From Neoscytalidium dimidiatum (lineage: Eukaryota; Ascomycota; Dothideomycetes; Botryosphaeriales; Botryosphaeriaceae): a stretch of 64,000 nt of DNA. Position 1 is the first letter of the stretch, and each line of letters starts with the position of its first letter. Position numbers and translations under genes: made by a program. Positions 1-11,549 of this stretch are shown here, piece after piece. The stretch is from positions 2,356,001-2,420,000 of the forward strand of contig CM074697.1 in the NCBI GenBank assembly GCA_037367355.1. Reading direction: 5' to 3'. The notes under the pieces are model-generated. The model saw only the letters and a list, made by a program, of their open reading frames with translations. It was not told the origin of the DNA and did not search any database.

Positions 1-1
1 T

Positions 2-1366
2 CTCCCTTCCGCGAGCGTAGCTGCGTCCGTCCCGGCCATGACCACCATAGCTCAGCCCCGTTATCGTACTGGCCCCATTGCAACCGTTGACACCCAGCCG
101 ATATCTGCTGATCCTTCTCATCCGCACAACATCATCATCAACGGGGAGACCATGCTTCCAGGCCAGATCACCGTAATCGGCAACACACCAGTCATCATGG
201 GGACCGGCGCCGTCGTAATCGGATCATCCACCGTCGCCCTCCCCGGTTCGCAACAGACCCAACAGCCTGTAGCTACTTTTGGTACCCAAGTCGTTGCCGC
301 CGACGGGACCAACTTCGTCCTCCCTGGCGGCGACAAAACCCTAACTCCCGGAGCCGTCACGGTAATCAACCGCGTGACCGTCTCCGTCGCCTCCTCGGCC
401 CTCATCATCGGCGGTTCCTCCACCATCGCCCTGCCCTCTCCCGCCGACGACCCAGACCCGCAACCACAACAACAACAACAACCCATCGCCACTCTCGGCC
501 CATCCCACGCCATCATTTCCGCCCAAGGCACCAACCTCCTCCTCCCGGGCGGCGCCACCCTCTCCCCCGGCTCCACCACCCTCCTCAACGGCGTCCCCCT
601 CTCCGCCAACCCCTCCGCCCTCATCATCGACGGCACCTCGACAATCGCCCTGGCCGCCGGCGACAGCGGCAGCGGCAGCGGCGCAGCCGCAACCGCAGCC
701 GCAAACGCCTCGCCCCGCCCCCTCGCCACCCTCGGCACGCAAGTCATCCTCGCCTCCGGCACCGCCGTCATCCTCCCCGGCGCCGCCGGTCCGGACCGCA
801 CCCTCGCGCCCGGCGTCGCCACCGTGCTCCCCGGCGGCGGCACGACGCTGTCCGTCGGATCCGCCGGCCTCGTCGTCAACGGCCGCTCGACCATCGCACT
901 GCCCGCGACCGGCGCCGTGCTCACCGCCGGCGCCGGGCGCACCGCCGTCACCGCGCTGCTGCTGCAGGGAGAGAGCGGCGCGCCGGGCGTCGTGGTCGTC
1001 GGCGGGTCGCGCACGATTTCGGCGGGCGGGCCGGCCGCGACGATTACTGTCTCGGGCGGTGGCGGCGGCGGCGGCGGCGACGAGGAAGTGCTGGTGGTTA
1101 GCGCGGCGGGGACGTCGGCGGTTGTTGCGGTCGTGGATGGCACGGCGACGACGACGGTGGCTGTGTCGTCTTTGAGGACGTCTGCCAGGAGTTCTGGGGC
1201 GGGTGCGGCGGCCACCACGTCGTCGCTGCCGGGTGCGGGATGGGCGACGGATATACAGCGGCCGTCGAGCGCGACGAGCTCGACGCATTCGGGCGGGTAT
1301 GCTGTGCGCGTGAGCGGCGGGTCGGTTTTCTTGTTGAGTGTGGTGGTGGGTTTGGTAATGATTTAA
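2..1366 (+). CDS. Repetitive, probably GPI-anchored cell-wall protein (5' partial)
   Basis: The reading frame is open to the left edge. The first ATG (38) is not followed by a signal peptide, so the true start is probably outside the window. From residue 30 to about 310 (counted from that ATG) the protein repeats a unit of roughly 60-70 residues with three landmarks: a segment like IATLGT, a segment like LPGG..TL.PG, and a closing block like SALIIDGTSTIAL. About four units can be followed, the last ones diverged. Spacers are low complexity (polyGln, Ser-Gly-Ala, polyGly). The tail is Ser/Thr/Ala-rich and ends in a hydrophobic stretch (SVFLLSVVVGLVMI) with no charged residue after it, as in GPI-attachment signals. 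No catalytic motif is visible. A surface or wall role is inferred from architecture only. Third positions are very GC-rich, which explains the long antisense open frames here. Confidence 0.7.
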   Translation, partial: LPSASVAASVPAMTTIAQPRYRTGPIATVDTQPISADPSHPHNIIINGETMLPGQITVIGNTPVIMGTGAVVIGSSTVALPGSQQTQQPVATFGTQVVAADGTNFVLPGGDKTLTPGAVTVINRVTVSVASSALIIGGSSTIALPSPADDPDPQPQQQQQPIATLGPSHAIISAQGTNLLLPGGATLSPGSTTLLNGVPLSANPSALIIDGTSTIALAAGDSGSGSGAAATAAANASPRPLATLGTQVILASGTAVILPGAAGPDRTLAPGVATVLPGGGTTLSVGSAGLVVNGRSTIALPATGAVLTAGAGRTAVTALLLQGESGAPGVVVVGGSRTISAGGPAATITVSGGGGGGGGDEEVLVVSAAGTSAVVAVVDGTATTTVAVSSLRTSARSSGAGAAATTSSLPGAGWATDIQRPSSATSSTHSGGYAVRVSGGSVFLLSVVVGLVMI

Positions 1367-2098
1367 TCCTTGTAATGAGGGACAATTTTCTTTTTGGGGC
1401 GTGGGCAAAATAATGTTTGGAAAAGAGATTCGGTCCCGTCTAATCCTACACTTTTAAGGGACACATGAAAACAAAGCATCGGGTTTTCGGCATTGGCGTT
1501 TTGGTGGTGAATAGATTTCCTTGGTTTGTAGAGGGCAACAATGACGGCGTCGGAGGAACACATTCCTTTGATACAGTAGAAATGGCAAGCATGATTTCTG
1601 GTAGTTTATAATAAACATATACTACTTGATATAAGCACATTGATGCTCTGGATGGAGAGTTGCTTATTGGCGCGGAATCTCGGAGCCGTCCCACTCAGCA
1701 TTGGCTGCGTCGTTCCTTATTGTAAAAGCTTGGAAATATAAGTCGAGCTTCTCAGCGCACAATAACTTGACAATATCAAACTTAACTTACACTTCAAATA
1801 TGTATACTAAACTAATGACAGAGGAACGATAGTTGTAGCCACATGGGGCTTTCGGCTGTTCAAGTAGCCCAATTCCAGATGCTGGGAATGATCTTGATTA
1901 AAAAGATTGGAACGACTTCCTTACTATACAAACGGGCTGAAACGTGCCGCGCGGTGGTGTCTGGCTTCAAAATACCACTCGTTTTCTGTTTTCATTGCCC
2001 ATGCTAAGTAACGGGCCGAGAACATCCCTACCAGCCATGCTCCTCCTACACCGCAACATGAAGAGCATCCACAACACTAAAACCTGACGTCCCACCCC
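1367..2098. other. Intergenic, no gene seen
   Basis: This is an AT-richer spacer between two convergent genes. Only short overlapping open frames without coding character are present. It should hold both 3' UTRs. Confidence 0.5.
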
Positions 2099-2458
2099 TC
2101 AGTTCAGCCCGGCAACTGCATACACGTTCGCCGTGAACTGCCCCTGCGGGAGCAGCCTCACCTCGCCCTCAGTGCCCGCATCGCACGCGTAATAATGCGC
2201 ATAGAAAGTTCCGACCTCGTCCATGCCCCTGTGATACAGAGTGACGGCCTGCGCGCCGGTGGTGATGGTGATCCCGTTGCCGTAGAATCCGATTTGGACT
2301 TCGAGGTCTTCGCAGACGAGGCCTCCTTCGGCACCCCAGCCGCAGCTCTCCCAGCCCGTCAGCGCGTCGCCGACGGCATTTTCGATCTGCCGGCAGGCGC
2401 TTAGGGCGCCGGTGATGAAGTGCGGAAGGAGGACGAGGGTAGAAGAGGTGAGCTTCAT
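2099..2458 (-). CDS. Small secreted cysteine-containing protein
   Basis: This is a single-exon frame of 119 residues starting at an ATG. The N-terminus (KLTSSTLVLLPHFITGALSA) reads as a signal peptide with likely cleavage before Cys22. The mature part is about 98 residues with four cysteines (22, 39, 49, 92), enough for two disulfides. It has several aromatic residues near the C-terminal half (FYAHYYAC) and no membrane segment. The family is not recognised. Its size, secretion signal and paired cysteines fit a fungal small secreted protein, possibly effector-like, but that role is inference. The frame ends in TGA with no sign of a further exon. A spurious ORF cannot be excluded, but the signal peptide and composition argue for a real gene. 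Confidence 0.55.
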   Translation of the reverse strand: MKLTSSTLVLLPHFITGALSACRQIENAVGDALTGWESCGWGAEGGLVCEDLEVQIGFYGNGITITTGAQAVTLYHRGMDEVGTFYAHYYACDAGTEGEVRLLPQGQFTANVYAVAGLN

Positions 2459-5400
2459 TGTAGTGGTGATGGGAGGCGGTATTTTGGATGGGTGGGTGGA
2501 GCTGTGGGGTACGTATAACTTGTTGAGTGAGGCCTGTGTGGTGCTGTGAGAAATGAGGGTTGACGCACGGAATATGCAATGTGATGTAAGGCGGTCAATG
2601 GCTGCTTATCGTTGACATCCAAGTAGAGAAACATCCTGACAGCCTTATATATACAAGAACTCCTTCCGCTCCTCGTATTCGATCCTTCACCTTCTTCATT
2701 TGAAGTATTTCTATCCGGGGATCGTTAACTAAGAGACATTCGATCCTGCTGTCGCCGGGGAGTCTCGGGAACGGGCAAATGCCTTATTTAGGCAGTCAAA
2801 TGGGTACTTTACGCGAGTCTACTTCAGTATAAGTAAGTCAACCCACTAGCCTGCCAATCAGATAGGGTGCATCTGTCGAGCATCTACTATTTCCGGCCTG
2901 TACCGGACTGAGCCGAATGGCCAAGCCTCTCGCCTAAATTTCTCCACTGGTATCGCTTCATTCTCCACGAACCATCTCGAACCTATTGCCTTTACCGAAG
3001 TGTCAGGAGAGACCTGCGGCGTTTTCCTGGTGGAGCAGTTTAGGATAGAAAGGTACTCGTATTATTCTTACTTTTAAGGTCCACTCCTCCTCGCCTCCCC
3101 AGTAAAGTAAGAGTGCACCAGATCCCAGAACAGACCTTCAGTTTGGAACTGACACTGGCAACCAGTGAATCACCCCTGTGACAATGGAGACCATCATTTC
3201 GAAGCTCTTGTAGCGTACGGAAGAATACTCAGGAGATAAAATGACCAGCTCCCAGCAAAAGCTACGTCTGCTACACTACTCGCTACACCGCCGGACCCCG
3301 TCATTCCTCCTGTTCCCATTCGAGATCCCACTGTGATAAAAAGCCAGAGGCAATGGTACCTTCATGCTGACCAAATGCTTCTGCTATGTTTTCTAACATA
3401 TATCACTCTGAACTCAAGGAAGAATCCGTAGTACGACAGGTACTTCCTTCTCCGAGATTTATGCAAGATAGGTGAGCCGTATTTGGAGAGCACTATGGAG
3501 CACGAGGAATCGAATATGACCAATCTCCAAAAGCCTGGGCCAGCTATTTTTGAAGAGATCTATAATCGTTCGTCATGTTTCGAGCAGACACTTCAATCAC
3601 GGGTCCGTCAGGGAACCAGGCAGTCTTTTGCTTCTTTAGAGTTCCGGAGATTGAAGTAGAACGATGTTAAGGCTATTAGCCAGTACTGCGACAAGTGCGG
3701 CGTCGTATTTTTGCAATTCGACAATCAATCTTGAGGAATTGGCGTTCCGGACTACATTCGGTTTTGCAGCCCATTCTCTTCCTTTTCCTCGCTTACTTCC
3801 GCCACAAACCTCACCACTCACCGTCATTTAGATGTTAATCAAGCCTTCAAATAGCGATTATTATATTGATACCATACAAGCCACTGTCCACTTGGTCTTC
3901 AACTTCAACCGACAAAAGTCAACGCCAACCGCCAAACCATAGGCGAGCTCCTCAATCCAAGCCGCGCGGGGAAGAGACAATTTGATAAGATGAAGCGCGG
4001 CGGACTTCCAGAAGAGAGGCGCCGGCCTTCCCCAGTTCCTGAAAGTGTCAAATATTGATTAATGATGGTAGGTGTATCATTCTTCAACACAGTTTGCTGA
4101 TAATAGAAGTCTGCGGGAAGAGACCGGGGCCAAACTAGCGGTCGGCTCTAAGATTCTTATGCCCCTCTGTCAAACTGGGAAAGTACGACGCCGCACTTGT
4201 TATTGTGCTGGCTAGTGGCCTTAAAATTGTTTTGCATCCTCCGCTGCGTCACCTCCTAGCTTTCCCATCGTAATCCTTTTCCCTCCCGCATAATATATAT
4301 ACTTAGGTTTGTGTCACAGGCCCCCTTATTGCTACACGGCTGAGGTTATTCATAGATAAGGGTGCAACGCTGTCTTGGCTTCCTGTTGTCAGCCCTAATG
4401 GGCACGTTCCAATCTGGATTTACTTAGAGCCAGCATCTCTCATCCGCATCTCTTGGTCATCCAATAGGGTATGTGATGTTTTGCAGAGAAAATGCTTATT
4501 GGAGGTAAGACGGTTACGCAATTTGTGCGGACAATGCTCACGTCACGTAACTCACAGCCAGATTTGGGAACTGCCTGCTGACGTTGATCTTGAGTCGCCG
4601 CGTTACTTCGGGTGAAGCCGTGCATCGTGAACGATATGGCTGCCGTATAGTATCGAATAGAGTGGCCCTGGAGTCTCAGTCACGTGCTGCCCACAAAGAG
4701 GCAGAGGGGGTTTGACGCTGAAAGCTTCGGATGAAATTCATGAAAACCGGTAAGTGATCTCATTGGTCTTACCAGAGTGGTTGGTGCTACTGTGTGACGA
4801 CTCTTTCGTGCATGCGCCCTTGCAAATTTCGTGAAGTTTAAGGTAGCAAGCACGTGTTCTGCGTGAGGAGGCCTCATCCGCGCCATCGCTCCCCGCATTC
4901 AGGTAAGCTACATGATTGGGCAACCTCAATGCCGCTTATGTGAGAGGCTGACGCCAGCGCATGTGGATGTCGCTCCGCAGCGCGTGTGTAAAAACGCCAC
5001 CCGGTCGTTCGCACGCGACGATTCGTCTCGTTTCTGTTTTAGCATGTGGGATTCCATCCGCACCAATCACGCACGAAAGCTCACGGCACTCGGCATGGTG
5101 TTGTGCAATGGCTTCAGGTTCAGCCCTACCTGTTCAAAGCTGCAGATGCGAATCTACTGGTAAACTCTTCTTGCCCCCAATCTTATTGGGCATCTGCTGT
5201 GCCAAAGTACAGCGTCTCACGTTGCCTTGCTGTGTTGAGACACGTACGGATTAGCTCACGGTCCGCAGCGCCGTGCTTACCCCCGTCTGCACCATGCCAG
5301 GTTTCCAAGGCTTACTGCTCACCAATCGACTGTGAGCGGCAACTGCGGAGTAAAAGGCCTGGGCTTCCCCTCAGCCGCGGGGTGAAACGCTTCTTCGGAA

Positions 5401-5470
5401 ACACCTTTGAATCCTGCGCGAAAGTGGCGGTTATACAAACGTCAATGAGCTTGTTGATACCACCATTGCC
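2459..5470. other. 3 kb intergenic region, no gene seen
   Basis: Only short, mutually overlapping open frames (all under 150 codons) are present, with no recognisable motif, signal peptide or consistent splice chain. A repeated structure was not obvious by eye. The right end should contain the promoter of the Kelch gene that starts at 5471. Confidence 0.45.
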
Positions 5471-7147
5471 ATGCGTACCTTGAAGGTGAATCTGAGGAGA
5501 TGTCTTGAGATTGCGTTCGTTATAATTGCGTTGGTTTCTTTCTCGTCGGGGCAAGATGACCCGGTTCTTAACAGATGTGCGCGCTGGCATCATTCAGGTA
5601 TATATTAGCCCGTCGATATATGCACACCTTAAATAACACAAAGGCTATAGCAATGGTCCGACGAGATTCCATCTTTATCGATGGCGGCGTTCAACTGCTC
5701 CGCGACAACCGGACAAGTTGGCTCGGCTTCAGTAAGTCTCAGTCTCTGCAGCAACCTGGACCAAGTCCCTAATACCGACTCCCAATAGGCAAGTACATTT
5801 ACGAGATAGACATGAGCCAGTCATGGGACGCAAACATCAACTTCACCGAGCAGCGCATCGGCCGGTACGCGGACACATCAATGAACGCGAACCCGCCGAA
5901 CATGGTGCGCGGCGCCCTCTACGCCGCGCAGTCCGAAAACAACCGGCTCTTCACCTTCGGCGGCTCAACCTTCCTAGCCAACGACTCTGACCCGGATTGG
6001 CAGGCACCGAGCCAGGATCCAACCTCGTTGTGGTCCTACGACACAGAAGTCCGGAATTGGGCTTCGTACAACATCACCGATGCAGTCCCGTGGCGTCCGA
6101 ACTGGGGAGCTATCGCGGAAGACGTGATCAACAATTATGGATTCTTTCTAAATGGGCAGTATGATCGTGGGTCTTCGTACGGGCTGTATACTAGCGTGGA
6201 GTATGAGGGTGGGGTGGTGACGAATACGTCGTTCAACCAGATCACGTACCTTCCAGGCTTAATAGTAGTGGACCTGCACACGCAAGAGACGAAGAACGTG
6301 TCCACAGCATCTCTAGGAGCGCCAAGAGTTGCCGGAGGACTGCTTCACGCGCCGGGCTTTGGCAAATCTGGTAACGGGACGCTGCTGGCGTTGGGCGGCA
6401 TGACGAGCAGCGGACAAGCGGTGGACACATTCACAAATGGAAATCTCGTAAGCCTCCCATGGCAAAACTATAACACCTCACTCACTCTGTGTAGGTTGAT
6501 CTTTCAGTCATTTCCCTGTGCGATAGCGCCCACGATGAAAATGTTACCTGGTTCAATCAGACAGCAACAGGCGACGTTCCTCCTCCCCGCATGGATTTCT
6601 GCGTCCTCCCCTGGCAAAAGCAAGCCAAAGACAACTCCAGCTACAGCTTGTGCGTCATGAAATCTCGAAAAGAGAAACCCGATCTCAACTAACAGTCTTC
6701 CCGCAGCTACATCCACGGCGGCTACAACCCTCAAACCTCGACACTCTACGACGACGCCTACGTTCTCTCGGTGCCGTCATTCACGTGGACGCGCATCTAC
6801 AACGGCACGGCCGGCGGCGGCCGCTTCGGCCACACGTGCAACATCGCAGGCGAGCGGCAGATGATGGTGACGGGCGGCGCGCGGGATGCGTCGCTCTACG
6901 CCGTCGAGACGACGGGCGACGTTCCGGACCTCAACACGACGACCTGCGACGACGGCATGGGCGTCAGCATCTTCGACCTCGTCAACGCCACCTGGGGCAC
7001 CTTCTTCAACAAGTCCGCGCCCGTGTACCAGATCCCGCAGCCGGTGGTCAACGTGATCGGCGGATCGTAAGTCAATTTCCCCGTTTTCCCTTCCTTTCCC
7101 GCGCAGTTGACGCGCGTCATCTCGTTGGACGTGACGCCGATTATGTG

Positions 7148-7187
<40 letters not shown>

Positions 7188-7840
7188 AAGAGAGACAAAG
7201 CTGACGCCCCAACCCACTCTTACCACGCAGCCCCGACGGCGGCGCGACCATGACCGAGCCGCGCAACGGCTTCGCCCACTCGGCCATCTACACCATGTTC
7301 CACCCGCCGCCCCCAACCGCCACCTCAGCGCCGTCCGGCGGCGCCACGTCGGACGACGACGATGAGGGCACCGGCGGCGGCGCCATCGCCGGCGCGGTCG
7401 TCGGCTCCGTCGCAGGCGTGTCGCTCGCCGTGCTGGGCGCGTGGCTCCTGCTCCGTCGCAAGCGCCGACGCGACCGCCAGCGTCGCCGCCGCCGCCACTC
7501 CGCCGGCACGTCGACCATCGTGTCCGAGCTGCAGGGCCAGCCGGCCGAGATCCACGAGAAGCCCGCGGTCCTGCCGGGCGAGGACGACGGGCCGATGGCG
7601 CCGCTGACCGACGAGCCGCAGGAGCTGGAGGCGGCCGAGGTGGTGGAGCTGCCGGTGACGGAGGAGGAGGCGAGGCTGAAGAAGGTGATGCAGGAGAGGG
7701 AGGCGGTGGAGGGGACGCTGGGGGAGAAGGATGGGCGGGAGGTGAAGAAGCCGAGTCCGAGGCAGTCGGCTTTTGTGGAGGATACGGCGGTGGAGAGCCC
7801 GACGGATGGGAGCGGGGGTGGGTATGGGAGGAGGGAGTGA
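5471..7840 (+). CDS. Kelch-repeat type I membrane protein
   Basis: Six exons give 663 residues: 5471-5597, 5651-5731, 5789-6447, 6495-6649, 6707-7066, 7231-7840. All joins keep frame and use GT-AG. Exon 1 holds a signal anchor or signal peptide (CLEIAFVIIALVSFSSG) and the start of the first Kelch blade (RCARWHHS), completed in exon 2 by SIFIDGG. Further blades show YIYEID, FTFGG, WSYDT, GGYNP and MMVTGG. Near residue 520 a glycine-rich membrane span (AIAGAVVGSVAGVSLAVLGA) is followed by an Arg-rich stop-transfer stretch (RRKRRRDRQRRRRR) and a Glu/Lys-rich cytosolic tail. This is the common fungal layout of an extracellular Kelch propeller on a single membrane pass. Ligand and role are unknown. 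It lies tail-to-tail with the NADPH oxidase gene, only 236 bp away. Confidence 0.85.
7152..7181. repeat. (GA)n microsatellite inside a Kelch-gene intron
   Basis: A nearly pure GA dinucleotide run of about 30 bp lies in the last intron (7067-7230) of the Kelch gene. At 164 nt this intron is about three times longer than the gene's other introns (47-57 nt), and the repeat with its imperfect flanks accounts for part of the excess. Confidence 0.9.
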
Positions 7841-8076
7841 GTCAGGACGCAGCACGTGGAAATTGAGGCTTGAGTTGAGTTGGTTTTTTTTTTCTCTTCT
7901 TTTTTTTTTTGGTGGTCTTCCGGAACAGAAGAACCGCGATCATGTGTTCGTATATTGAACTTCTTCTTCAAAGACTAATGGGTATCCTCCGCCTTGCAAT
8001 CTCACCCCTCCTGCATATCCCCCTTCCTCATCGTTCCTCGAAATAATTGGGAACAGAAAAAAAAAAAAATGGGGGT

Positions 8077-9954
8077 TTAGAAATGTTCCTTCCAGAACCT
8101 GAAATTGACATCCGGACACGAAGCTGCCTTACACGCTCTCTTGATGTCCCTGGCCGCGACGTTCGGACCGCAGAAGTACACACCAACTGTCGTCTTGAGG
8201 CTGCTTTCCATGCCCGCCATGAATCCTCCATCAGGCTGCATCAGGCCGTCGCGCAGGTCAGCCAGGAATTTGCCGAAATCGGGCCTGCCGAAGTTGGTGC
8301 GGCCCTTCAGCTGGGTAAGAGGATCCTTGTCGGTACCGACGGAATTCAGGACGATATTGTTGGCAGTGTCGGCGTCGATGCGTTGAGTCAAGTGAATGTG
8401 GATGTTCAAGAAGTCGCCAGAGCCGTCCAGCGCCTCCAGCGACGACAGCAGCGCCTGGAACCACTCGAACGCCGCCGTGTCCTTGCACACCCAGATGAAC
8501 TCGACGCGGCGCAGCCGCTTCAGCGCGCCCTGCTGCCGCTCGTGCCAGATGTTCTTCAGCACCGACGCCCACGGCGTCACTCCGATACCCGTCCCGATCA
8601 GCACCGCGATCTCGTTCTCGAACACGTCCTCCGCGGGGGCTCCGTAAGGGCCATCGACCCGGATCGCCGGCATCTCCTGGCCCGCCTGCAGCGCGACCTC
8701 GTAGATACCCATGGGGTCCATGTCGTCGTAGAACTTGGCCTGCGCGGGACCGGCACCCACTGCGTCGGCGAAGGCGCGCGTCCAGTCGCCCACCTGCCGC
8801 ATGTGCACCGAGATGTACGGGTCGAACGGGCACGACGTGATGGTGAACGGGTGCCACTGCTGCGCGCTGACTTCGGGGCAGTTGAGGAAGAGCCACTGGC
8901 CCGCTTTGTACTTCATCGACGGCTTGACGAACTGGATTTCCACGGCGTCTGGAAAAAAGAGTGTTACGTTAGTGTACGGTGCTCCCCGCCCGCCCCCCTT
9001 TTCCTCGTGTGAGGGGAGGAAATGGTGTTTGTCACTTACCGTACGGATGCCTCACGACCTTCACAATCTTGGTGTCCCTCCGCGCGCGCACCTCGCGGTA
9101 CAGCCGCTCGATCAGGTACAAGCCGCCGCCGATGAGCTCCCACCTCCATCCTTCGTAGCCCAGGCAGTGGTCCCAGAACATCTTGCCGGCGAACGGCGAG
9201 ATGGGCGGGACGGTGTCGCGCACGAAGCAGCCGGTCGCGTGCGTGTACATGGCGAGAAGGAAGGGGATGAAGAGGTGGTGCGTGTACCAGAACGTCTCGA
9301 ACGACTGCTGCCGGATGCGAGCGTGCGCCGTGGTGTAGATGAAGAGCATGCACATCAGCATCACGTGCCCCGTGATCCCGCCCGCCTGGGTGTAGTGGAT
9401 CTGGACCGCCAGTTCCGGGCGCACTTGCGTGGCTTCGACGTTGAAGAAGCTGGGAAATGGTCAGTCTTGCGCTTTGATGCAAACGGCATCAACTCGGGTC
9501 CGTCGCTGGCGTGAGCCGACTGACCCGAGCCTTGGGGTTGTCTTACTTGACATAATGGCCCATGGTGTGGACTGCTGTCCAGAAAACCATGGTGTAAGCA
9601 ACCTGCCTGTGGAACCATATCGACTCGTCCAGCGGAAGCCAGCGGATCTTCGGCCGGATGAGGCGAAGAAGAGTGCGGCACATGGGCAAAACGATCAACA
9701 TGGTGTCGACCGTCAGCACAAGACCAGCACCACGCGAGATCCAGACCGAAAATCTCAACAGGTTGAGAGGCGCCAACCGTGGGTCTGACGCTTGCTTGTA
9801 CCTGTCACGATGTTAGATACATGGCTTGGGGTGCTGATGAGATTACTTACCAGCCAAAGGCAAACAGGCCCAAATGCAAGCCATGGAAAAGAAAGTTGAA
9901 GGCCAGCTTGCGCGGCTCGAGAAGCGACTTCCACCGCGCTGCCTGCGCACCCAT
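8077..9954 (-). CDS. noxA: Superoxide-generating NADPH oxidase, NoxA/Nox1 type
   Basis: Four exons give 546 residues: 9954-9851, 9801-9547, 9449-9040, 8948-8077. The protein has six membrane segments. The heme-ligand pairs of the ferric reductase domain are near H99/H113 (HRQVAY, VHTMGHYV) and H177/H190 (YTHHLF, MYTHATG). Then come the FAD site (HPFTIT), the RVDGPYG loop, the NADPH site (GTGIGVTPW) and the C-terminal FCGP with terminal Phe. Length and the start GLHLGLFAFGW match fungal NoxA rather than NoxB (N-terminal extension) or NoxC (EF-hand). It transfers electrons from NADPH across the membrane to oxygen. In moulds NoxA works with NoxR and Rac in sexual development, hyphal fusion and infection structures; those partners are not in this window. 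Start: the ATG at 9954 is the first in frame and gives the expected short cytosolic N-terminus. Confidence 0.92.
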
Positions 9955-11549
9955 CGTGTATGCACGTGTCGGAAAATACTGTCACTCCGAAAGGACGAAA
10001 TAAAGAAATTGTGGAGCAAATGGAAAAGGTTATTCGAACTTGAACGCAAGCAGACACGCGCGAGAAAAGCCAGAACAAAATTCAAAGACGTAGCGAACGA
10101 CCAGCGAACGACTGAACAAGCACTGATGGTCCAAGAATGCCCAGCGTGGTGGAATTAAAGATACAGGCAGCAGCTGGCAGGGTTAATATCATACGAGTCG
10201 CCAGGGGCAATTGTGCGACATGGAGAGGGATCCGCGGTACTTTGGACTCTCATGCAAAGAACCTGACGGTATTTCTGGGGAAATCTCTTTTTTTTTTTTT
10301 TTTCGCAGGGCGCCCGGGGATAAAAATGCGTACAGCTGGGGTTCTGGAATAAGAACACCAAGACTTTTGTCGCCTGATAGTCGACCGACATACAGAGGCG
10401 ACGGGCGGGCGAGGGGCGTTCCTAAACGTAGGATGCGAGAGGAGCCGTCAAAGGGCTGCGAATCAGCGTGGTTGTTGTCGGCGCTTAAATATGTCACACG
10501 TCGCGCGTCACAGCCTTGTCGGTCAACCGCTCCTCTCCGTTGGCCCAACCACCGACCGTCCTTGACGTGTTCCTTATCGCCCGCCCACAGTAGGCATTTG
10601 CCGGCGTGCCGGTTTTTCCGCATGCTGGAGCGAGCGAAAGCACTGTCGGCTGCAGGTCGCTTGTGCGCACGTCGTGGCCTTCTTCAACGCGCCCGAGCCG
10701 GATTCGGGAAGCTGCATCTTATACGGACCCCGTGGGCTTGGCTCATCGTGGAGAAGGGTCTTGTTACAGGTTGTGGGCTGATCCGTCGTCGGTAGCCTGA
10801 ATTTCCGGGCCCTGCTTTGAGCTGGAAGTGGCGTGGATCCGGATTCAAGTCGTGTGTGGGTCTCGGACCTGGCTTCGCGAGAGAAAATCGTACGATCGAA
10901 AAGTGTACGAGATGGTCACGTGCGAGCATGGGGATCATTTCATCAACAACCTTTACAAATAGGACGACCATCTTTCGCCCGCGGGCAAGCTGGCCGCCTC
11001 GTCCGGAGACATGTCTGATCACTGCTGACTGAACGGAAGGCACGTCTGCTTCTGCAGGAAGACCGTCGATCAGCAGCCTTCTTGGGCTTTGTCACGCCTG
11101 GAAATGACTGAAAGCTGTATTTTCTTCTGATGCCTGAAAGCCATGAAGGTAGATCACGGGTAGCCTTACAGCATGAATGGTCGAATAACGACCTATTGTC
11201 ATGAATAAGTGGAAGGGCACGGGGAATCCGGCCTAAAGGGGCTGGCGAATATTTCCACAGAACCCTATAGTATGCGTCGTTATGATCAAGCGAGAACTGA
11301 AGCACGCCACCAAAGACGGAGGACAGGACTGCCGTCAGAATTGACGGCCATGCAGTTTGAAAGTTGCATTTATTATTGTCCAGAGGGGTGGCTGACATAT
11401 CAAGTGATTAGATCTATCCACCCTTCTGATGAGCCTTTCGTGCGGAATCCCAAGTCCAAGCGTAAAACATTAACCTCATAAATCTTTCCATCCGTGGTAT
11501 CCATGTCCATTCCCATCAGCCGTTACGCAAAAATATCAGAGTGTAGAAA
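9955..11549. other. Intergenic: NADPH oxidase promoter and zincophore 3' flank
   Basis: No supported gene was found. Open frames on both strands are short and unlike known families. The stretch holds a 16-nt T run (10288-10303). The part next to 9954 should carry the promoter and 5' UTR of the oxidase gene; the part next to 11550 is the zincophore 3' UTR. Confidence 0.45.
10288..10303. repeat. Homopolymer T run
   Basis: Sixteen consecutive T in the oxidase upstream region. No gene is associated. Confidence 0.85.

Noticed and set aside
118..1408. Long antisense open frames (up to 366 codons) over the repeat protein
   Set aside because: They are mirror images of a GC-rich, repetitive plus-strand gene; composition is Pro/Arg/Ala runs and no domain is present.
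4912..5483. Overlapping plus-strand frames of up to 145 codons upstream of the Kelch gene
   Set aside because: Three frames are open over the same bases, none has a domain, and one overlaps the well-supported first Kelch exon.
7288..7971. Minus-strand frame of 227 codons over the Kelch gene tail
   Set aside because: It is antisense to an Arg/Glu-rich tail and reads as Ser/Pro runs; the plus-strand frame completes the Kelch protein.
10211..10795. 194-codon plus-strand frame
   Set aside because: It contains a polyPhe stretch from the T run and a random-looking composition, with a competing minus-strand frame.
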